DNA from: Trametes villosa
Lineage: Eukaryota; Basidiomycota; Agaricomycetes; Polyporales; Polyporaceae
Assembly: GCA_002964805.2 (NCBI GenBank)
Contig: PUDQ02000001.1
Span: 7,588,001 to 7,652,000, forward strand
Direction: 5' to 3'
DNA length: 64,000 nt
Shown: positions 1-13,389 of the stretch, in pieces
How the letters are laid out: each line of letters opens with the position of its first letter
How positions within the stretch are numbered: the stretch's first letter is position 1
Position numbers and translations under genes: made by a program
Notes under the pieces: model-generated
What the model was told of the DNA's origin: nothing
The model's input: only the letters and a program-made list of their open reading frames with translations
The model's database searches: none

Positions 1-1897
1 TAGAGAAACGTCAGTTTATGCATACTACACAGAGCATACCACACGTACCGATATACAATGTCATATTTGTGTAGATGTTCCAGCGCAAGGATTAGCTCGG
101 CGATGTAAAACCTCGCACGCTCCTCAGTGAACCGGGTCTCCTTCTGCAGATGCCAGAAGAGCTCTCCACCGCTCTTGAAGTCCGTGACGAGGTACAAGTC
201 CGTCTCCGTCTGGAACGAGAACTTGAGGCCGACGAGGAAGGGGCACTCTAACGAGCGCTGCAGGATCTTACGCTCGCCAATCGTATGCGCGACCTCCTTC
301 TTCTCGATGATTTCACGTTTCGACAGGACCTTCATGGCGTATATGCGCTTCGTGTCCCGTTTCCGCACCTGGAACACGCGGCCAAAGGTGCCCCGGCCGA
401 TGAGCTTCAGGAACTCGAAGTCGCGGGGCGTGAGCGCGCGCTTCGCCTACATTGAGGCACCGACGGCGCCAGGCAATTGATGGTGGAGCGCGGGGCGTGG
501 CCGAGAGAAGGGCAGATTGGCGCGGTCGTGGTGGGCGTGCGGTCGGCAAAGAGGTAACCGGCGGGATGTGGGGTTGGGGATGATGGGGCGCGGTTAGTCG
601 ACGGGAATAGCTAGCGACGCGGATCATGTGCCTACCTTGTTGGCCTCGAAAGTGATCTGTACTCTTATCTCCCCAGTGACTGACTCGTCCTTGAACGGTT
701 GGAGTCTGCGGATTCGTGCGCGAGGGGGAGCGGGGGGAAGTGCAGTAAAGGCATGGTCAGCGCCATGATTCGGAACAAACGCGACGGGATACGCACTTGT
801 ACCACTGGTCGACGGTGTGTTCATGGACGAGAGCAGGCTTGATCTGAACCGTGCCCAGGAATGCATGTTCGCTGAGAGCTCGGTCGTAGACACTGAGGGT
901 CACGACCGACTGTTCGGAGGTCACGTCGCTACACAAAATGAGCCTCCTACAAAGAAACTAGCGACATATGGGGGACTTACAAGGATACTTCGTGCTTCCA
1001 GACCGGATTGTGCGCCGAAATGCGAGAACCGAAGAGTCCAGCAAGCTGCGACTTACCGGACCCTAGCGACGAGGACGGAGTGGCCTGAGCACTACCGCGC
1101 CCGTTGCTGCCGCCTTTCACCTTGTCGCTGATAGCTCCGAGGGCAGACAAGGCGGTGGACGAGGAAACGCGTGAGAGGTTGGTCGCGACGCCTTTGACCT
1201 CCTTGTCGGTCTCGTCGGTGGGATCGCGACTGACGAACTCGTTCTGCTCGAATTGAACGACGACGTACGGGCGCGAGGCGGAGGATCGAGGGTTGAGGCC
1301 GCGAGCTTGGATGAGCTTGACGTGTATCTGGCCCTTGGATGGGCCCGATGGCGGGGTGGATGAATGTGCGCCGTTCGCGGAGGTCGCGGGCGTGCTGGTG
1401 CCGTTCGTGCGAGGCGCCGAGGAGCCCGACGAGGACGAGGAGCCGGCGGAGCCTGGCTGCTTGGCGTTGGTGCGCTTTGGGGTGGGTGGCTGCTGCATCT
1501 TGAAGACAGGCGCATGCAGCGAGAGGCTGGTGGTGGGGGCCGCGGGCAAGGGTGTCGCGGAGGGCGTCAAGGGGCCTAATTGGGATGTCGCCTCGGGGCC
1601 ATTGACGGCGGGCGAGGCTGGGCCGCCAAAGATAGAGGGCGAAAGGAGATGGTGCGGCGTGTTGAGCAGCTGGTGGTGGTACGACGGCGGTAGAGCCTGC
1701 TGTGTCTGATTCTGCGCCTGCGTCTGCGACTGCTGGCCCTGTGCTGCTTGCTGTCCTGGTGGCTGCTGCTGCTCAGGCTGAGGCAAGGATTGGGCGACGT
1801 TTGTCATCATCTCAAACGGGTTCTTGCGCTCCTGTCCGTTGGGCCCCGCCCTAGGCGTCAGATCGGCGGGGTTGGACTGTGGCCAGAACTTGAGCAT
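1..1897 (-). CDS. SCH9: Sch9-type AGC protein kinase, N-terminal part (3' end outside window)
   Basis: Serine/threonine kinase of the nutrient-sensing TOR/Sch9 branch. Exons: 1897-981, 928-797, 705-636 and 446-49; a GTACGT donor at 48 starts an intron running off the left edge. About the first 200 residues are low complexity (Gln/Pro, then Ser/Thr/Ala). A C2 domain follows (GQIHVKLIQARGLNPRS..., AHNPVWKHEV, then DRALSEHAFLGTVQIKPALV in exon 2), and the kinase begins in exon 4 with glycine loop GRGTFGRVF, catalytic lysine in YAMKVLSK and helix residues near EKKEVAHTIGERKIL. The C2-plus-AGC-kinase order is diagnostic of fungal Sch9/Sck. The catalytic loop, activation loop and hydrophobic motif lie beyond the edge. 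The start is the first Met of the open frame. Family assignment is strong; the missing half cannot be checked. Confidence 0.93.
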
Positions 1898-2167
1898 GAT
1901 CGACTATGTCGTGGCTGACGTTGGTGGTGACGGGGAGGGGGTAGAGTACAAGTGCTGCAGACGACGAGGAAGAGAGGAAGATGGCAGAGATGAGATAGCA
2001 ATGGCGGTATGTCTACGGCCGAGATGAAGATAGCTGGTGGTGCGCCTCCCTCGTCCGAGCCGTCGTCATATGCTCGCCTTTACAATATCCGACCCATCTT
2101 CCGCTCCGCTCCACACAGCCTTCCCGACTCCCGACTGCATTCCCCCTTGCAGAAAAACATACGATCG

Positions 2168-2837
2168 CTATGTCGCCTTCGGGCTGCCCCTCGCCGCCTC
2201 CACCACCTCCTGCGCGTCCCTCACCACCTCCGCCCGCCCGTCGGCCGCAGCGAGCTCGAGCTCGTGGGCGCGCGCCGCCGCCTGTGCCCTCAGGTACTCC
2301 TTGCTCCACCGCAGCGCCCGGAGCGTGCCCCCGATCAGGACCCCCAAACCGGCCGTGCGCCGAATGCCCTTCCACGGCAGGCCATCTGCATCCGCCCCTC
2401 CCATGAGTGTCCCGTTTGCAGAAGACCAATCGTCCGAACGGACGAGCGCACTCACACACCGCGCCAAACAGCGTTCCCGTGCCCAGCCCCGCCGCCACCT
2501 CCCGCACGTCGTCCCCGCCCAGGCGCGAGCACCCTTCCTCAATGATCACCCACCCGCCCGCAGTCAGCCCGAGCTTCGTCGCGTCCGCACCCGCGCCCTT
2601 CAGCCCGCCCAGCAAGACGCGGTAGTTCTTCGTCTTGTTGTACAGGTACCAGCCACGTACGGTCTTGGGCGTGCGGTGCGCATTCTCCGCCAGGAAGCGC
2701 AGGGATGCTGTTCTGGACCCGCGATAGAGGCCAATCGTCGTGCCGACGATAAGAGCGGCGCCGGGGAGGAGGTAGAATCGCTCGGGGATGTCTATGCGCA
2801 CCGCGGCGAGCTCATCGTCGTGCTCGGTCGAGGACAT
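2168..2837 (-). CDS. Small conserved membrane protein of unknown function, possibly Tim17-like
   Basis: Two exons, 2837-2456 and 2385-2168, encode 199 residues; the intron has a GTGAGT donor and CAG acceptor and joins in phase. Residues about 18-40 form a hydrophobic segment (FYLLPGAALIVGTTIGLYRG). A conserved-looking block follows (ASLRFLAENAHRTPKTVRGW, then YLYNKTKNYRVLLGGLKGAG), then two Gly/Ala-rich hydrophobic stretches with GxxxG spacing and an Ala/Glu-rich C-terminal helix. The Gly-rich helices resemble the Tim17/Tim22/Tim23 fold and I recall similar unnamed fungal proteins, but I recognise no signature that fixes a function. It might sit in a mitochondrial membrane. The gene lies tail-out from the Sch9 gene (same strand) with about 270 bp between them. 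Confidence 0.8.
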
Positions 2838-4044
2838 GGCTTGCCGACCCGACCCCCGAAGCGCCCTCTTCTCCCTTCCTGGTGACGTCACGCTGCCTTT
2901 CCGGGGGACTGGTACTGCCCTCGGATCCTTTGTCCGAAGTGGCCCTCGAAGCTTGCACGACACTCATCCCCACCGCTACGGGAGCATCAGGTACGTTGAC
3001 TATAGGGATATGTCTGATACAAGACGGAGACGGATAGGAAACGCCACGCAATCGATTGGGGTCTTTGCAATAGGAGGTCGACCGAAATGGGTCATGAGAG
3101 ACGGAACTGCATGGAGAAGCCTCGGCATTAATTGAGGGAGCTGAGCGTGGTAGCACACCCTCCCGGCGAATACGATTTTATTTGAAGCGCCTAGGGATAC
3201 GTCAGAGTAAGATGTTGGAAAGAGTTGAACGCAGGTATGAGGATGACAACACAGGATGGAAAGGCAGATGTCTACGCCGCGATAGGGAGCCACACACTGT
3301 ACAGACATGGACGCCGGTGTCGTTCCTGTCCCATGTGCATGCAATACCACGCTGTTAAGCCACAGCCGTGTCCAAGCAGGCTGTCGGGACTTGAGTGAAG
3401 ATACAATGTAGGAATGTACACCCTCTTGAGCCTGGCAGATGCACAAAACCTTGAGTACGATTAAGTTGCGCACTGGAATACAAGGGAGACTGACTTCTTA
3501 TACGGCTCGCACCTGTGGTCCAGCACATAGCGCACCAAGAAAATATGCTTCAGCGAGCCAGGGTCGCACAAATAGCGTTCATATCTCGAGGACGTCAAAG
3601 CTCGCATAGATGGAGGGGGGAAGAGAGAGCAATGCGATGGCCCGGTTTTGGGTCGTTTGTACGTGTGTTCCTCTGCTTGCAGGGGGCAAATTTGTTTTCT
3701 CTGGTTTTCGGGAATTTGGACGCTGTATGAAGGTGTTTAGACCGTGGCTGAGGTGCACAAACAACGCACCGACCCTCCCCCGCCCACCACCGTCCGCGGC
3801 ATGCTGGACGTCGTCGGCGGGCCCGCGCGTGTCGCGCGCCGTAGCGCGCACACGGGGGAGACGTGGTCCGAGCGGCGTTGGGAAGCTGCTGACATAAGCA
3901 CGTTCGACTTGCCCAGAGCTTGCCGCCGCCTCGCTTGCTCACTTCGCCTTTGTGCTCCTGCCCGGCCTGCCTGTCCTTAGCCGTCTGCCCGTGTCTGATC
4001 TGTCTGGCTGGCCTGATCGTCCTGAGCGAGCGCTTTCCACCACC
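2838..4044. other. Divergent intergenic region, no gene seen
   Basis: About 1.2 kb between the small membrane protein (-) and the forkhead gene (+). Open frames on both strands (minus 3473-3000, minus 4089-3595) have biased low-complexity translations and no recognisable domain, so I treat them as chance. The 150 bp before 4045 are pyrimidine-rich, as is usual for a fungal promoter and 5' leader. No TATA-like core stands out. Confidence 0.5.
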
Positions 4045-5306
<1,262 letters not shown>

Positions 5307-5730
5307 TGATTTGGCGTGGATGCGATGGTGTGGTGGTCGGGTCCTCGGGGGAAGGGATTGTACTGCATACATACGAGCGGAGAGGGGTGCTGCGTGCGGG
5401 TCGTCCTTGGTCGTTTTATGCATGTCCTTATTCCGAGTCGTTTTCTTCTGTACTTAGCTATGTTTTGGACATCATTCGGTCGAATGGTATCACCACTCTG
5501 TACTTGCTATCTATCCAAGCGTTCCTCGCATTCTCCAGCGTGCACGTATGTCGTAGAATGTCCGTCTACAAGGGTGGCCAGGGAGCGGAGGCGCGCGCTC
5601 GTGAATCGTGATCCCCGATCGCGGTGGCTGAGCTTCGCGCGAGACGTTCGCGTTCTACTTGTCTTCGACCACCACCTGGGACGCGTTCACCGCGAGTCAG
5701 CCAACACATACGCCCTTGCGTGCCGCAACG
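5307..5730 (+). other. Intergenic: forkhead 3' end and Med18 promoter
   Basis: 424 bp. The first half is T-rich with several TGTA/TACTT motifs, as expected for a 3' untranslated region and polyadenylation zone. The second half leads into the Med18 start. No ORF here has coding character independent of neighbours. Confidence 0.4.
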
Positions 5731-6566
5731 ATGACTTCTCATGCATATGAGGTCGCGCTTTTTGGGGAGTTCTTCGCGCAAGATCTACCAGGTACTTCCC
5801 CTTGGACGCGCTATGCAGCAGCTACTGAGACTATACACTTTCGACAGCGATCTTGAACCGCTTCACGCTGCACAGCGAGTCCGCGCACCAGATGCACGCG
5901 CGCGAGATCGTGTTTGAGCCATTCGACGCGCAGAACCAGCGCGACGCGGGCACAGAGCCCGTGCTGCTCCGCGTGCGGAAGGAGCTCCTCGAGCCCGACG
6001 CGAAGTGGCGAGTCGCATCGCGCATTAGCCTGGGTCCACCATGGGTACTGACTCCTCGAGGCACAGGTTGCTTTACTCGTACTTGAAGCCGGAGTCGGTG
6101 CGTGTGCACCCTGAGGCGACAGTGCGCCCATGGGCGACCTGTCAAGTTGTCAGTGAGGCCCTCGAGTTCGCCTCGGCGTTGGGCTATGTGTACGTGTTCG
6201 CCCGTGATACACGCGCTTGAGATGATGCTGACGTCGTGTATCTGCAGTCGGCGGTCGCAGATATACAAGAGAGGTTACGTCTTCAGGCGAGGGACGCTCG
6301 TCATTCAGATGTTCCAGCAAGAGCATGTAGGTGCCTGTATTCGTCGTAGTGTTCAAGGGGGTACTCAGACATGTACGTTTTAGGCGGACCCGAAGACAGG
6401 CAAACCCATCCCTGCACACGTAGACACGCTTTGGGAGGTGGAGGTTAAGACCGCCGCCCCGGTCAGGAATACGCAGGAGACGCCCCTCACCCAATCGCTC
6501 GATGCGGTCCTGGAGGTGCAGCTACTCATGAAGGGTTTACTCGACCTCCGACGGCAAGACGTCTGA
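5731..6566 (+). CDS. MED18: Mediator complex subunit 18 (Med18/Srb5)
   Basis: Subunit of the Mediator head module, which links transcription factors to RNA polymerase II in the nucleus. Exons: 5731-5791, 5848-6004, 6067-6189, 6248-6326 and 6384-6566 (200 residues). Family features: the opening YEVALFGEFF, the ILNRFTLHSESAHQMHAREI block, LLRVRKELLEPD, LLYSYLKPE, an FASALGYVRRSQIYKRGYVF strand pair, and the terminal amphipathic segment QSLDAVLEVQLLMKGLLDLR. The exon 2 donor is GTGGCG at 6005; a GTCGCA alternative at 6012 breaks the frame. The exon 3 donor is GTACGT at 6190. The product is shorter than ascomycete Med18 (around 300) because inter-strand loops are compact. It ends only 49 bp from the convergent BCD1 stop. 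Confidence 0.92.
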
Positions 6567-6615
6567 TGGACAACAGCCTGGCCTCGTCCGGGGATCCGCT
6601 GCAGTACTGCGACTA

Positions 6616-8105
6616 CTACGTCCCTCCACCTTCCTCTTCGCCACCAGAATCTCCCCAATCGACCTGCTCATCCTCCGCGCCGCCATATCCAGCAAAGGTG
6701 CTGTCCCCGCCAGGGTCTCGCAATGCCCCCGCTTCGCGTAGCTTCTGCAACATCGCGGCGAGCACCTCCGGGTTGCCCTCATACTCCTCGTCCGTCTCCC
6801 CCTCGGCGTCCTCCTCGCCCCAACCGTCATCCCCATCGCCTGCTCCCTCCTCGTCCCCGCTCTCGGCATAGCCTCCAAGCAGGTTCATGACGTTGCGCTG
6901 CTCTGCGCCCTCTTCGGCTTCGTCGCTGCCGTACCCGCCGAGAAGCCCACTCATCGCCTTCTTCGCTTGCTTCGCGTTTAACTTGCGGCGCTTTGGCCGA
7001 GGCTCGTCGTAGTCACCATGGACTACCGAACCCTTGTCATCGACGATGGTGCCCTGGAACGCATCCTCTTCCCAGACTTCGATGGTCGGGAACTCGACGA
7101 AGTGCTTGTGCTTGAGGATAGTGCCCAGGGGTTTACTGGGGTCCAGCTTGTAGTAGCCGGCGCGGAGGAGGCGGCCGGGTTGCGGGAAGGATGGATGGGT
7201 GTTCAGGGATGCTAGGGGATCGAGGGGTGTGCTCATGACACATAGCGGGGCGGTGAACGAGTCTGGCACGTCTTCGTCGGGAAGAACAAGTCCTTGAACC
7301 CATGTCGGTGGTGTTTTATCCTTCTTCGACCTGCTCCGCTCGGACACATGCGCGCGCATCGCGCTAAGCAGCGGCGTCTCGAGAGTATTGCGGTGCGTGA
7401 GCAGGGAGAACGGCGGCTCGGGCGGCTGCGAAGGCGGCGCGAGCAGGTTCCGCGGCGGGTGGAACTTGAACTCGACCGTGAGCAGCGCGGTCTTGTTTCT
7501 GCACAAAAATATATTGCGGTCGTCACTACCACGTACGCTAGGGCAAACAGAGGGAGCGGGGCGTACTTGAAGTCCCACGTCGACTGGTTAAGCGTCCGCC
7601 TCTCCATCCCGTTCGGCAGCAGCTCGAGCTCGATGTCCCGGAAGTCGAGCTGCAGCTTGAGCACGTCCCGCTTCGACGCCGGCTTCCCGTTCGCACCTCC
7701 TCTACCCCGTCCTCGGCCGCGCCCCCTTCCTCGCGCATCCCGCCCGCCGCGCGCGCCCCCAGCGGCAGCACTAGTGAACCCGCCTTGCACGATCTCGCGC
7801 CCCCAGTCGCCGACCTTGCGCCCCATCTCCTCGAGGAAGGTGTAGTCGTTCATGAGCGTCCCGTAGCCGTACTGGTTCATCGGCACAAACGCAGCCTTGT
7901 TGCGGATCCCGGAGCACCCTGCGCCAGTGGTCTTGTGCTTCGTCGAGCAGGGGAGCGAGCAGGTGCGGAGGCTGCAGCGTGGGCATGTGTAGATCGCGGG
8001 GTGAGTCTGGCAGATTGAGCATGTTGGTGACTGCCTTTGCAGAGCAGCCGTAGAGCTTTCAGCTTGCTGTGCAGGGTCCCCGCTGGCAGTGAGAACGTCA
8101 TCCAT
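6616..8105 (-). CDS. BCD1: Box C/D snoRNA assembly factor Bcd1 (HIT zinc finger)
   Basis: Nuclear factor for box C/D snoRNP assembly with Snu13, Nop58 and the R2TP/Rvb machinery. Two exons, 8105-7567 and 7498-6616 (473 residues), GTACGC donor and TGCAG acceptor. Residues about 29-65 form a HIT zinc finger: CSICQTHPAIYTCPRC, CSLPC, then HKTTGAGC. NKAAFVPMNQYGYGTLMNDY and FLEEMGRKV are typical of Bcd1 rather than other HIT proteins. Next are an RG-rich tract (RGRGRGRGRG, about residues 145-158), a globular block (DIELELLPNGMERRTLNQST, TVEFKF) and an acidic tail with EEEG runs. The C-terminal half carries a KRRKLNAKQAKK basic motif, probably nuclear. Convergent with MED18 and head-to-tail with DRE2. 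Confidence 0.92.
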
Positions 8106-8408
8106 GGCGGACAGGAAGGGAGGTGGAAGAGAGCAGCACGAGCGCTTCCAGGACATGCAGGAAATTCGCGAAGACGCGACGCGTGTGGGGCACGAGAGGC
8201 GCCCAACGCCCCGCGTCCCGCACGGCCGCAAACCAGACGAGATGACCATTTTCACGATCTTAGGGTCGCTTCAACAGCATTGGATTGTGGATGCTTTTTA
8301 CACTGAAGGATACAGAGATGCTACAACGCAATCATCTATGCGTAGGAACCACAAAAGTAGGTAGAGTAGCCAACCAATCGCGCGTGCCCGGATGGTGGGT
8401 ATAATAGA

Positions 8409-9499
8409 TTAGATATCGTCCATCCCGAAGTCGATCTCGACCTTCTCGCCCGGCTTGAATGCGGGGAGGCCTATGGGAAGACCACAGTTAGCACATCGCC
8501 CGCATGTGGATAAGGGGTGAGCGTACCTCGGTAAGGGCAGCTCGAACACCTGAACGCATCGCCCAAGTAGCAGTTCCCACAGCTGCTGGTCGCCTTCGGC
8601 GCAGCCGCGGCGGCAGCCATGATGCGCTCCTTCTCCGCCTGCGACACCTCCTTCGCCTGTCCATCCGGTGCGCCGTCGAGGAGGATCACGTTGCTCCGGG
8701 CCAGCTCCTCCGCCTCCAGCTCCGCCAGACCACACGAGCAGTTCTTGCAAGCCTTCTTCCGCCGGGCAGCACCACGGACGGCGGGCTCGCATGCCGCTGG
8801 CCGCTCGCGGTCCGCGGCAGTCAACAGACTCTCGGCATCAATCGTGGGGGTAGAAGGTGCGTTGAGGGACCACAGGGCCTTCTTTGACGCCTTACGGTCC
8901 GGGTCCGCCTTCTTGCGGAGTGGGAGCGCCGCTGAGGGGGCGGTTTTGAGGGAGAGGGAGGCCGTTGAGTGTGCGGGCTTCTGGGCAATCAAGGCGCCCT
9001 CCTGGTTTGCGCTGAGCACGACGAAGCCGGAGAGGGTGAGCTCGGATGGCAAGTTGGGGAGCGCGGAGCTGAGGTTCAGGATGTGGAGCGTTCCCAGAGA
9101 CTCCAAGCCCGCCAACAGCTGAGCAAGGAGCTGCGAGACCCGCGGGGCGAGCGCATCGTACTCCGTGGGGGAGAGGGAGACGTGCACGGACGCAAAGGAT
9201 GAGGGAGGGAGGGTTGTGGCTGAGCGCAAGCGGCGGCGAGTGTGTCAGTGCCGCCGGGATGCAATGCAGCGTGATTGAGGGCACATACCACCGTCCAGCA
9301 ATCTGTCGACCATGTGCCTCTCCACCGGGCGCGACTGCTCGAGCGAGGTGATCAGCGACTGATACCGGCCGTCCTGGGCTGTCGCTGGGGATCCGATAGC
9401 CAGTGCGGGACCCTTCGCAGGGACGGCGGCGGCGAGTGCGGTCTTCTCATGGGACTCAGACTGGGCAGGCGACGAGTAGTACACTGCCGAGGGTGCCAT
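8409..9499 (-). CDS. DRE2: Anamorsin/Dre2, cytosolic Fe-S cluster assembly factor
   Basis: Electron-transfer protein that, with diflavin reductase Tah18, feeds electrons to cytosolic/nuclear Fe-S protein maturation. Exons: 9499-9289, 9219-8527 and 8470-8409 (321 residues). The N-terminal half is a degenerate methyltransferase-like domain (SLITSLEQSRPVERHMVDRL). The C-terminus is unmistakable: motif A, CKNCSCGLAE, binds the 2Fe-2S cluster; motif B, CGNCYLGDAFRCSSCPYRG, binds the 4Fe-4S cluster with two CX2C pairs; the end GLPAFKPGEKVEI is spliced on by the last intron (GTACGC donor at 8526). All cluster ligands are present. Dre2 and Tah18 are also linked in yeast to Dph3-dependent electron supply for diphthamide synthesis, whose enzymes Dph1 and Dph6 are elsewhere in this window. 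Confidence 0.97.
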
Positions 9500-9888
9500 T
9501 GCGTCTATGTGAGCGATCTGGGGCGTTGCGGGGGCTGTCGGGGTGCGAGGATGGTGGAGGTAGATGAATAAGTAGGAAGCGGCCGAGCGTGCTTAGATGA
9601 GAGGATTTTCTCCGAGAGAGAGGAGTCTTAGTAAATCTCGCAGGCGCCCGCTTTCACGGCCAAGTCATTTTGATCTCATCTCGTCACAAACTGGAGTCAT
9701 GTCACTTTTCCCCTTTCCGGTCCGGCCCCAGGCACTGCGAGGTCCACTCACGTCCCGCTCATTTCTCGTTGAGTGCAGATTTGCATGCAGATCCTCTGTC
9801 GTCGCGTTCTCGGCCGTCTAACAAACGATGAAGCGGTGCCCAGCATCATAGCTGTGAACGGAACCGACGGACGCTCCCAGCTGGGAAT
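9500..9888. other. Tandem intergenic region, DRE2 promoter
   Basis: About 390 bp between the DRE2 start and the stop of the next upstream minus-strand gene. No coding signal on either strand. It must hold the 3' end of the flavoprotein mRNA and the DRE2 promoter. Confidence 0.4.
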
Positions 9889-11104
9889 CTACAGCTTCCA
9901 AACAGACTCCCGGTCGTACCCCAGCTCTCCCAGCGCCCCGCCCACCTCGCCCTGTGAGAAATTCCGGCCCATTGGACCAGCAATGGCCGCGACCATCCTG
10001 AAGAAGGAAAGAAAACACGCATCATCAGCCCTCCACGTCTCTGCGTCTAAATCCGTGGCTGACGTACGGGTCCGGTCCACACACCAGGAACATGATCTTC
10101 TTCCCGGCCGTACTGTCCTGCGATCGTGAGTTTGACGATAGGCCGAACAGACTTCGCCACCGGCTCTTCGAGCCCGTGCCCGTTGCTTGGTCAATCGCCG
10201 TCTTCCCGATGCGCCCAACGGTCAATGCAGAGGAAGGCGCAGCCGGGTGGGCTGGACCCTCGGACGAATCAACGAAGAGCGACAGCTTTAGCTTGTCAGG
10301 GTGTGCCTGAGAGTAAGCTATAAGCGGCTGTAGCAGCTCGGCCGGCGGTAGTTCTGTCGGCCGACGGGAAGAGTGCAGCAGCGTGAAACGCGTTTTCGAC
10401 GCTGGCGTGGCTTGGTTCAGAAGCTCCTTGTGGATCAGTTGGTAGAAGGGTGTGATGCCCGTGCCGCCTGAAATCTAGCGCTACGTCAGACACAGCGAGA
10501 GTCACAACTGAATTGAGGTGCGCACCATAATGACTTCGTCCCATTCACCCTCCCGCCACGGCCATGTCTTCAGCGGACCGCGAATTTCGATCTTGTCCCC
10601 GACCGACTTCGAATGCAGCCACCGACCGACTTCGCCCCGCTCATACTTTTTGATCCAGAACTTCATTCGGCCCTCGTCGTCGATTCCCTCGAGTGGTGTG
10701 AAGGGACGCTCGACCTGGATGTCATCGTCTTTGATGTATATGGACCAGATAGGCTGGAACGCGGTTTCGTCAAGAGAAGGTATAGCTTGGCGGGGCACCT
10801 TGAGTGTCATGAGGCGTGTGTTGGGGTCAGGACATGGCTCGGTTTCGGTGACTTCTACGGGAGTAAAGTGCGTTGGCGAGAGAAGTGCGTTTTTCTTTGT
10901 CGGCGCGGCCCTAGACTGATCCGGCCAGAGGAAGTAGGACGCTACAAGTGCACCAGAACCGAGTCCCAGCAGCAGAGACGTCGGAACAGACTTAGGTCGC
11001 GGGGCTTGTGTGGAAGCATGTCTAGAGTTCCGGGCGACTTGTGATACGGCACGTCGGCGACATGCTGCCAGAGAGCTGGATGGAAGAAGGCGCAACATCG
11101 TCAT
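9889..11104 (-). CDS. Mitochondrial NAD(P)H-cytochrome-b5-reductase family flavoprotein (Cyc2/Mcr1-like)
   Basis: Ferredoxin-reductase-fold enzyme moving electrons from NAD(P)H through FAD. Exons: 11104-10526, 10474-10068 and 9997-9889 (364 residues). The N-terminus is Arg/Ser-rich with no acidic residues (a mitochondrial presequence), followed by a membrane segment LLLGLGSGALVASYFLW, suggesting an inner-membrane protein. The FAD domain has VERPFTPLEG in place of the RxYT motif, plus KIEIRGPLKTW. The nucleotide domain has ISGGTGITPFYQLI and the terminal VCGPDPMVAAIAGP. A roughly 60-residue insertion between about 260 and 320 is longer than in Mcr1. Architecture fits Cyc2 (cytochrome c haem-attachment reductase) or Mcr1; I cannot separate these by eye. 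Start could be 11167, 11104 or 11098; 11104 gives the best presequence. Confidence 0.88.
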
Positions 11105-11339
11105 CGCACTAAGCGTTGAGTTCCCAAAGCGGACGGAACGAAGCCTTTGCCAAACAAGTGCAAGCACTACGTCATTATCACGTGGGTGGCAGAGTACTTC
11201 GGACGCGAGGTTGGTGGTTTGTTCGCTCGTCTTCTTCTCTCCCTACACTACCCCCCTCTAGTTCCTACACATACCCCACGTCCGCTGCGCGGATCGTAAT
11301 TGCTACGCTATACCCTATAACGACTGCTAATCTCCTACC

Positions 11340-13389
11340 ATGGAACACATGCACGGCTTCCACTACACTAACGACCATCTCATCCCATCTAGCCGACCAA
11401 CTCACGTCTTTCCCTCGTACCAACATACCCAGGCGACGCCGGCGTCGTTCCCCCAACACAACACTCATTTCAACTACAACACGAACCCACATGTTACCTC
11501 CGATCCACAGCGCGTTTCTACCGCTCAATTCCGCTTACCGTCGCTAGCGCAGACGCTAGGATTTACGCCCGACTTCCAGGCTAGCGCACCGCGCGTACCT
11601 CGCCTTCCGTCGTCGTGGCGGCCGTCCTTGGGCGACGACAAGTCTTCGGTCCTCACCCATGCTTCCGGAATATGTCCCCTGCCATCCCTATCGTCTGCGG
11701 GTACCCCGCCAATTCTAGCTCCCATCCGCATGCCACTACCTGCGCCGATCTCGCTACCAGCGACCTCATCACCGGCATATCATGCTCCTCTCGGCGGTTG
11801 GAACCCGCCATATGACCCCTTCACCTCCGTTCGCCCTTCTCTTTCGTCTCGGCAATATGAACCTGCCCCATCGACGTCGCTACTACTGGAGGACATCTGT
11901 CACCTTGAGCCTATCGAGGATGGCCACTCTCTCATACCCTCGGGGTCCTGCGAGTCCAACGAATCCAAGTCGGCTTTGCGTATGTGCGTCGACATGGCGT
12001 ACTCCAACTGCCCTGCCTCGGAATTCTCTGCTCCAGTGGACTCTTCGCCTCACAGTGCCCCTCCTTTGTCTCACTACAGCCTATCCGGGTCGGATAGCAG
12101 CTCCTCTGTATTGCCGAAGAAGGAACCGGAAGATGACTTTTTCTGCTTCTCGTCGTTGCCTACACCTGCTGGGGAAGATGTCTTTGGGCCTGCACCTCTT
12201 CTGGGAATTTACGCCGACGTGAACATGCGCGAACTCGCGGCGAAGGAGCAAGCCCCTTCTCTCTGCGTCAACCCTGCGGAGGTCATGGGCTACTCATTTA
12301 GTGAAGTCACCCCCGAGCTCGAGGAGCCTCCCGTCGTACACTCTATGCTTTCGACTGGTAACTCGACTCGACTTGTATCTGTGCCTGAGGCTGCTGCAGA
12401 CCGTCAGCTCTCCTACACGCCGGACTTTACTGCCGACTTCCCTGACAACGCTCTTATCAAAGGCGACTTCCCGGAGGAGGCTATCTCTGCCATCGTCTCT
12501 GTACTCAAGTCTTCGGTCAAACAGGAAGTCCTGGACCCGCTCAACGGAGGCCTGCCCACGGCAGATTCTCTCAACGCCTGCCAGGTAGCCGCGCCGCAGC
12601 CTCTGTACCCTCATCAACTCTTGGGGTACCCCAGCAACAGCGTCAGGGCGCACCATCCCAGTCTCGCGTTTGGGCCGGGCTGCAGCAGCACCGCCTTCCC
12701 GGGCCCCAGGATCCCTCTCGCCGACATCCAGCTTCAGCAGATTCAGCAGATCCAAATCCCGCCGTTCGGGACGTACGCCCCCTTCGCGCGCCCCGCGCTC
12801 CAGATAGCCGCGCCGCCCCAGCCACCGATGAGCCCGGTGCTCAACGCGCATACCGGGATCGAGCTCGACGAGCTCCGTCGGCGCGCGGCGGACTTCCGGA
12901 TGCGTAACCCGGGCTGTGAGCTGGACCGGAGCTTCCTGCAGTGCTTCGCGGGCCGGCTGAGCGACCGCGGCGAGCTGCTGGACGAGTACAAGTGCTATGT
13001 CGTCGGGTGCGGGCAGCGTAACAAGCGGCGGGACCATATCCTGGTGCACGTCGGCTCGCACGTCGAGCACAGGCCCTGGCAGTGCCAGCACTGGTGCGTC
13101 CTGATCCTTTCTTTGAGATTCTCTTCCTGGAAATGTACGCTGACGCAAAACCACGCTATACAGCGGAATGCGATTCCTCCGGAAGAACGAGTGCAAGCGG
13201 CATGAGTCGAGCCACGAGGGCCGCAAGCCGTTCTCGTGCGCGATCTGCGCGCCGTTCCAGGATCGCAGCTTCGTCCGGCAGGATCTGTTGAAGCGGCACA
13301 TGCGCGTCTCACACGGCGTGAACGATACGTCGCGGTCGAGGAAGCGGCAGGAGGTCATCAAGAACGAGAACGTGGAGGGCTGGCCTTGA
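11340..13389 (+). CDS. C2H2 zinc-finger transcription factor
   Basis: Putative nuclear regulator. Two exons, 11340-13093 and 13164-13389 (659 residues). About the first 520 residues are low complexity (Ser/Pro/Ala/His) with acidic patches (KKEPEDDFFCFSSLPTP), typical of activation regions. The C-terminus holds three consecutive fingers: CYVVGC...HILVHVGSH, CQHCGMRFLRKNECKRH..H (split by the intron, TG|C) and CAIC...RQDLLKRHMRVSH, ending with basic SRSRKRQEVIKNE. The first finger has a CX4C spacing. The layout (long disordered N-terminus, fingers at the extreme C-terminus) is common among agaricomycete C2H2 factors; I cannot assign an orthologue. About 235 bp separate its start from the flavoprotein start, so the two probably share a divergent promoter. 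Confidence 0.93.

Noticed and set aside
3000..3473. 157-codon minus-strand frame in the promoter interval
   Set aside because: No domain, rare-residue-rich translation, no plausible neighbours in frame.
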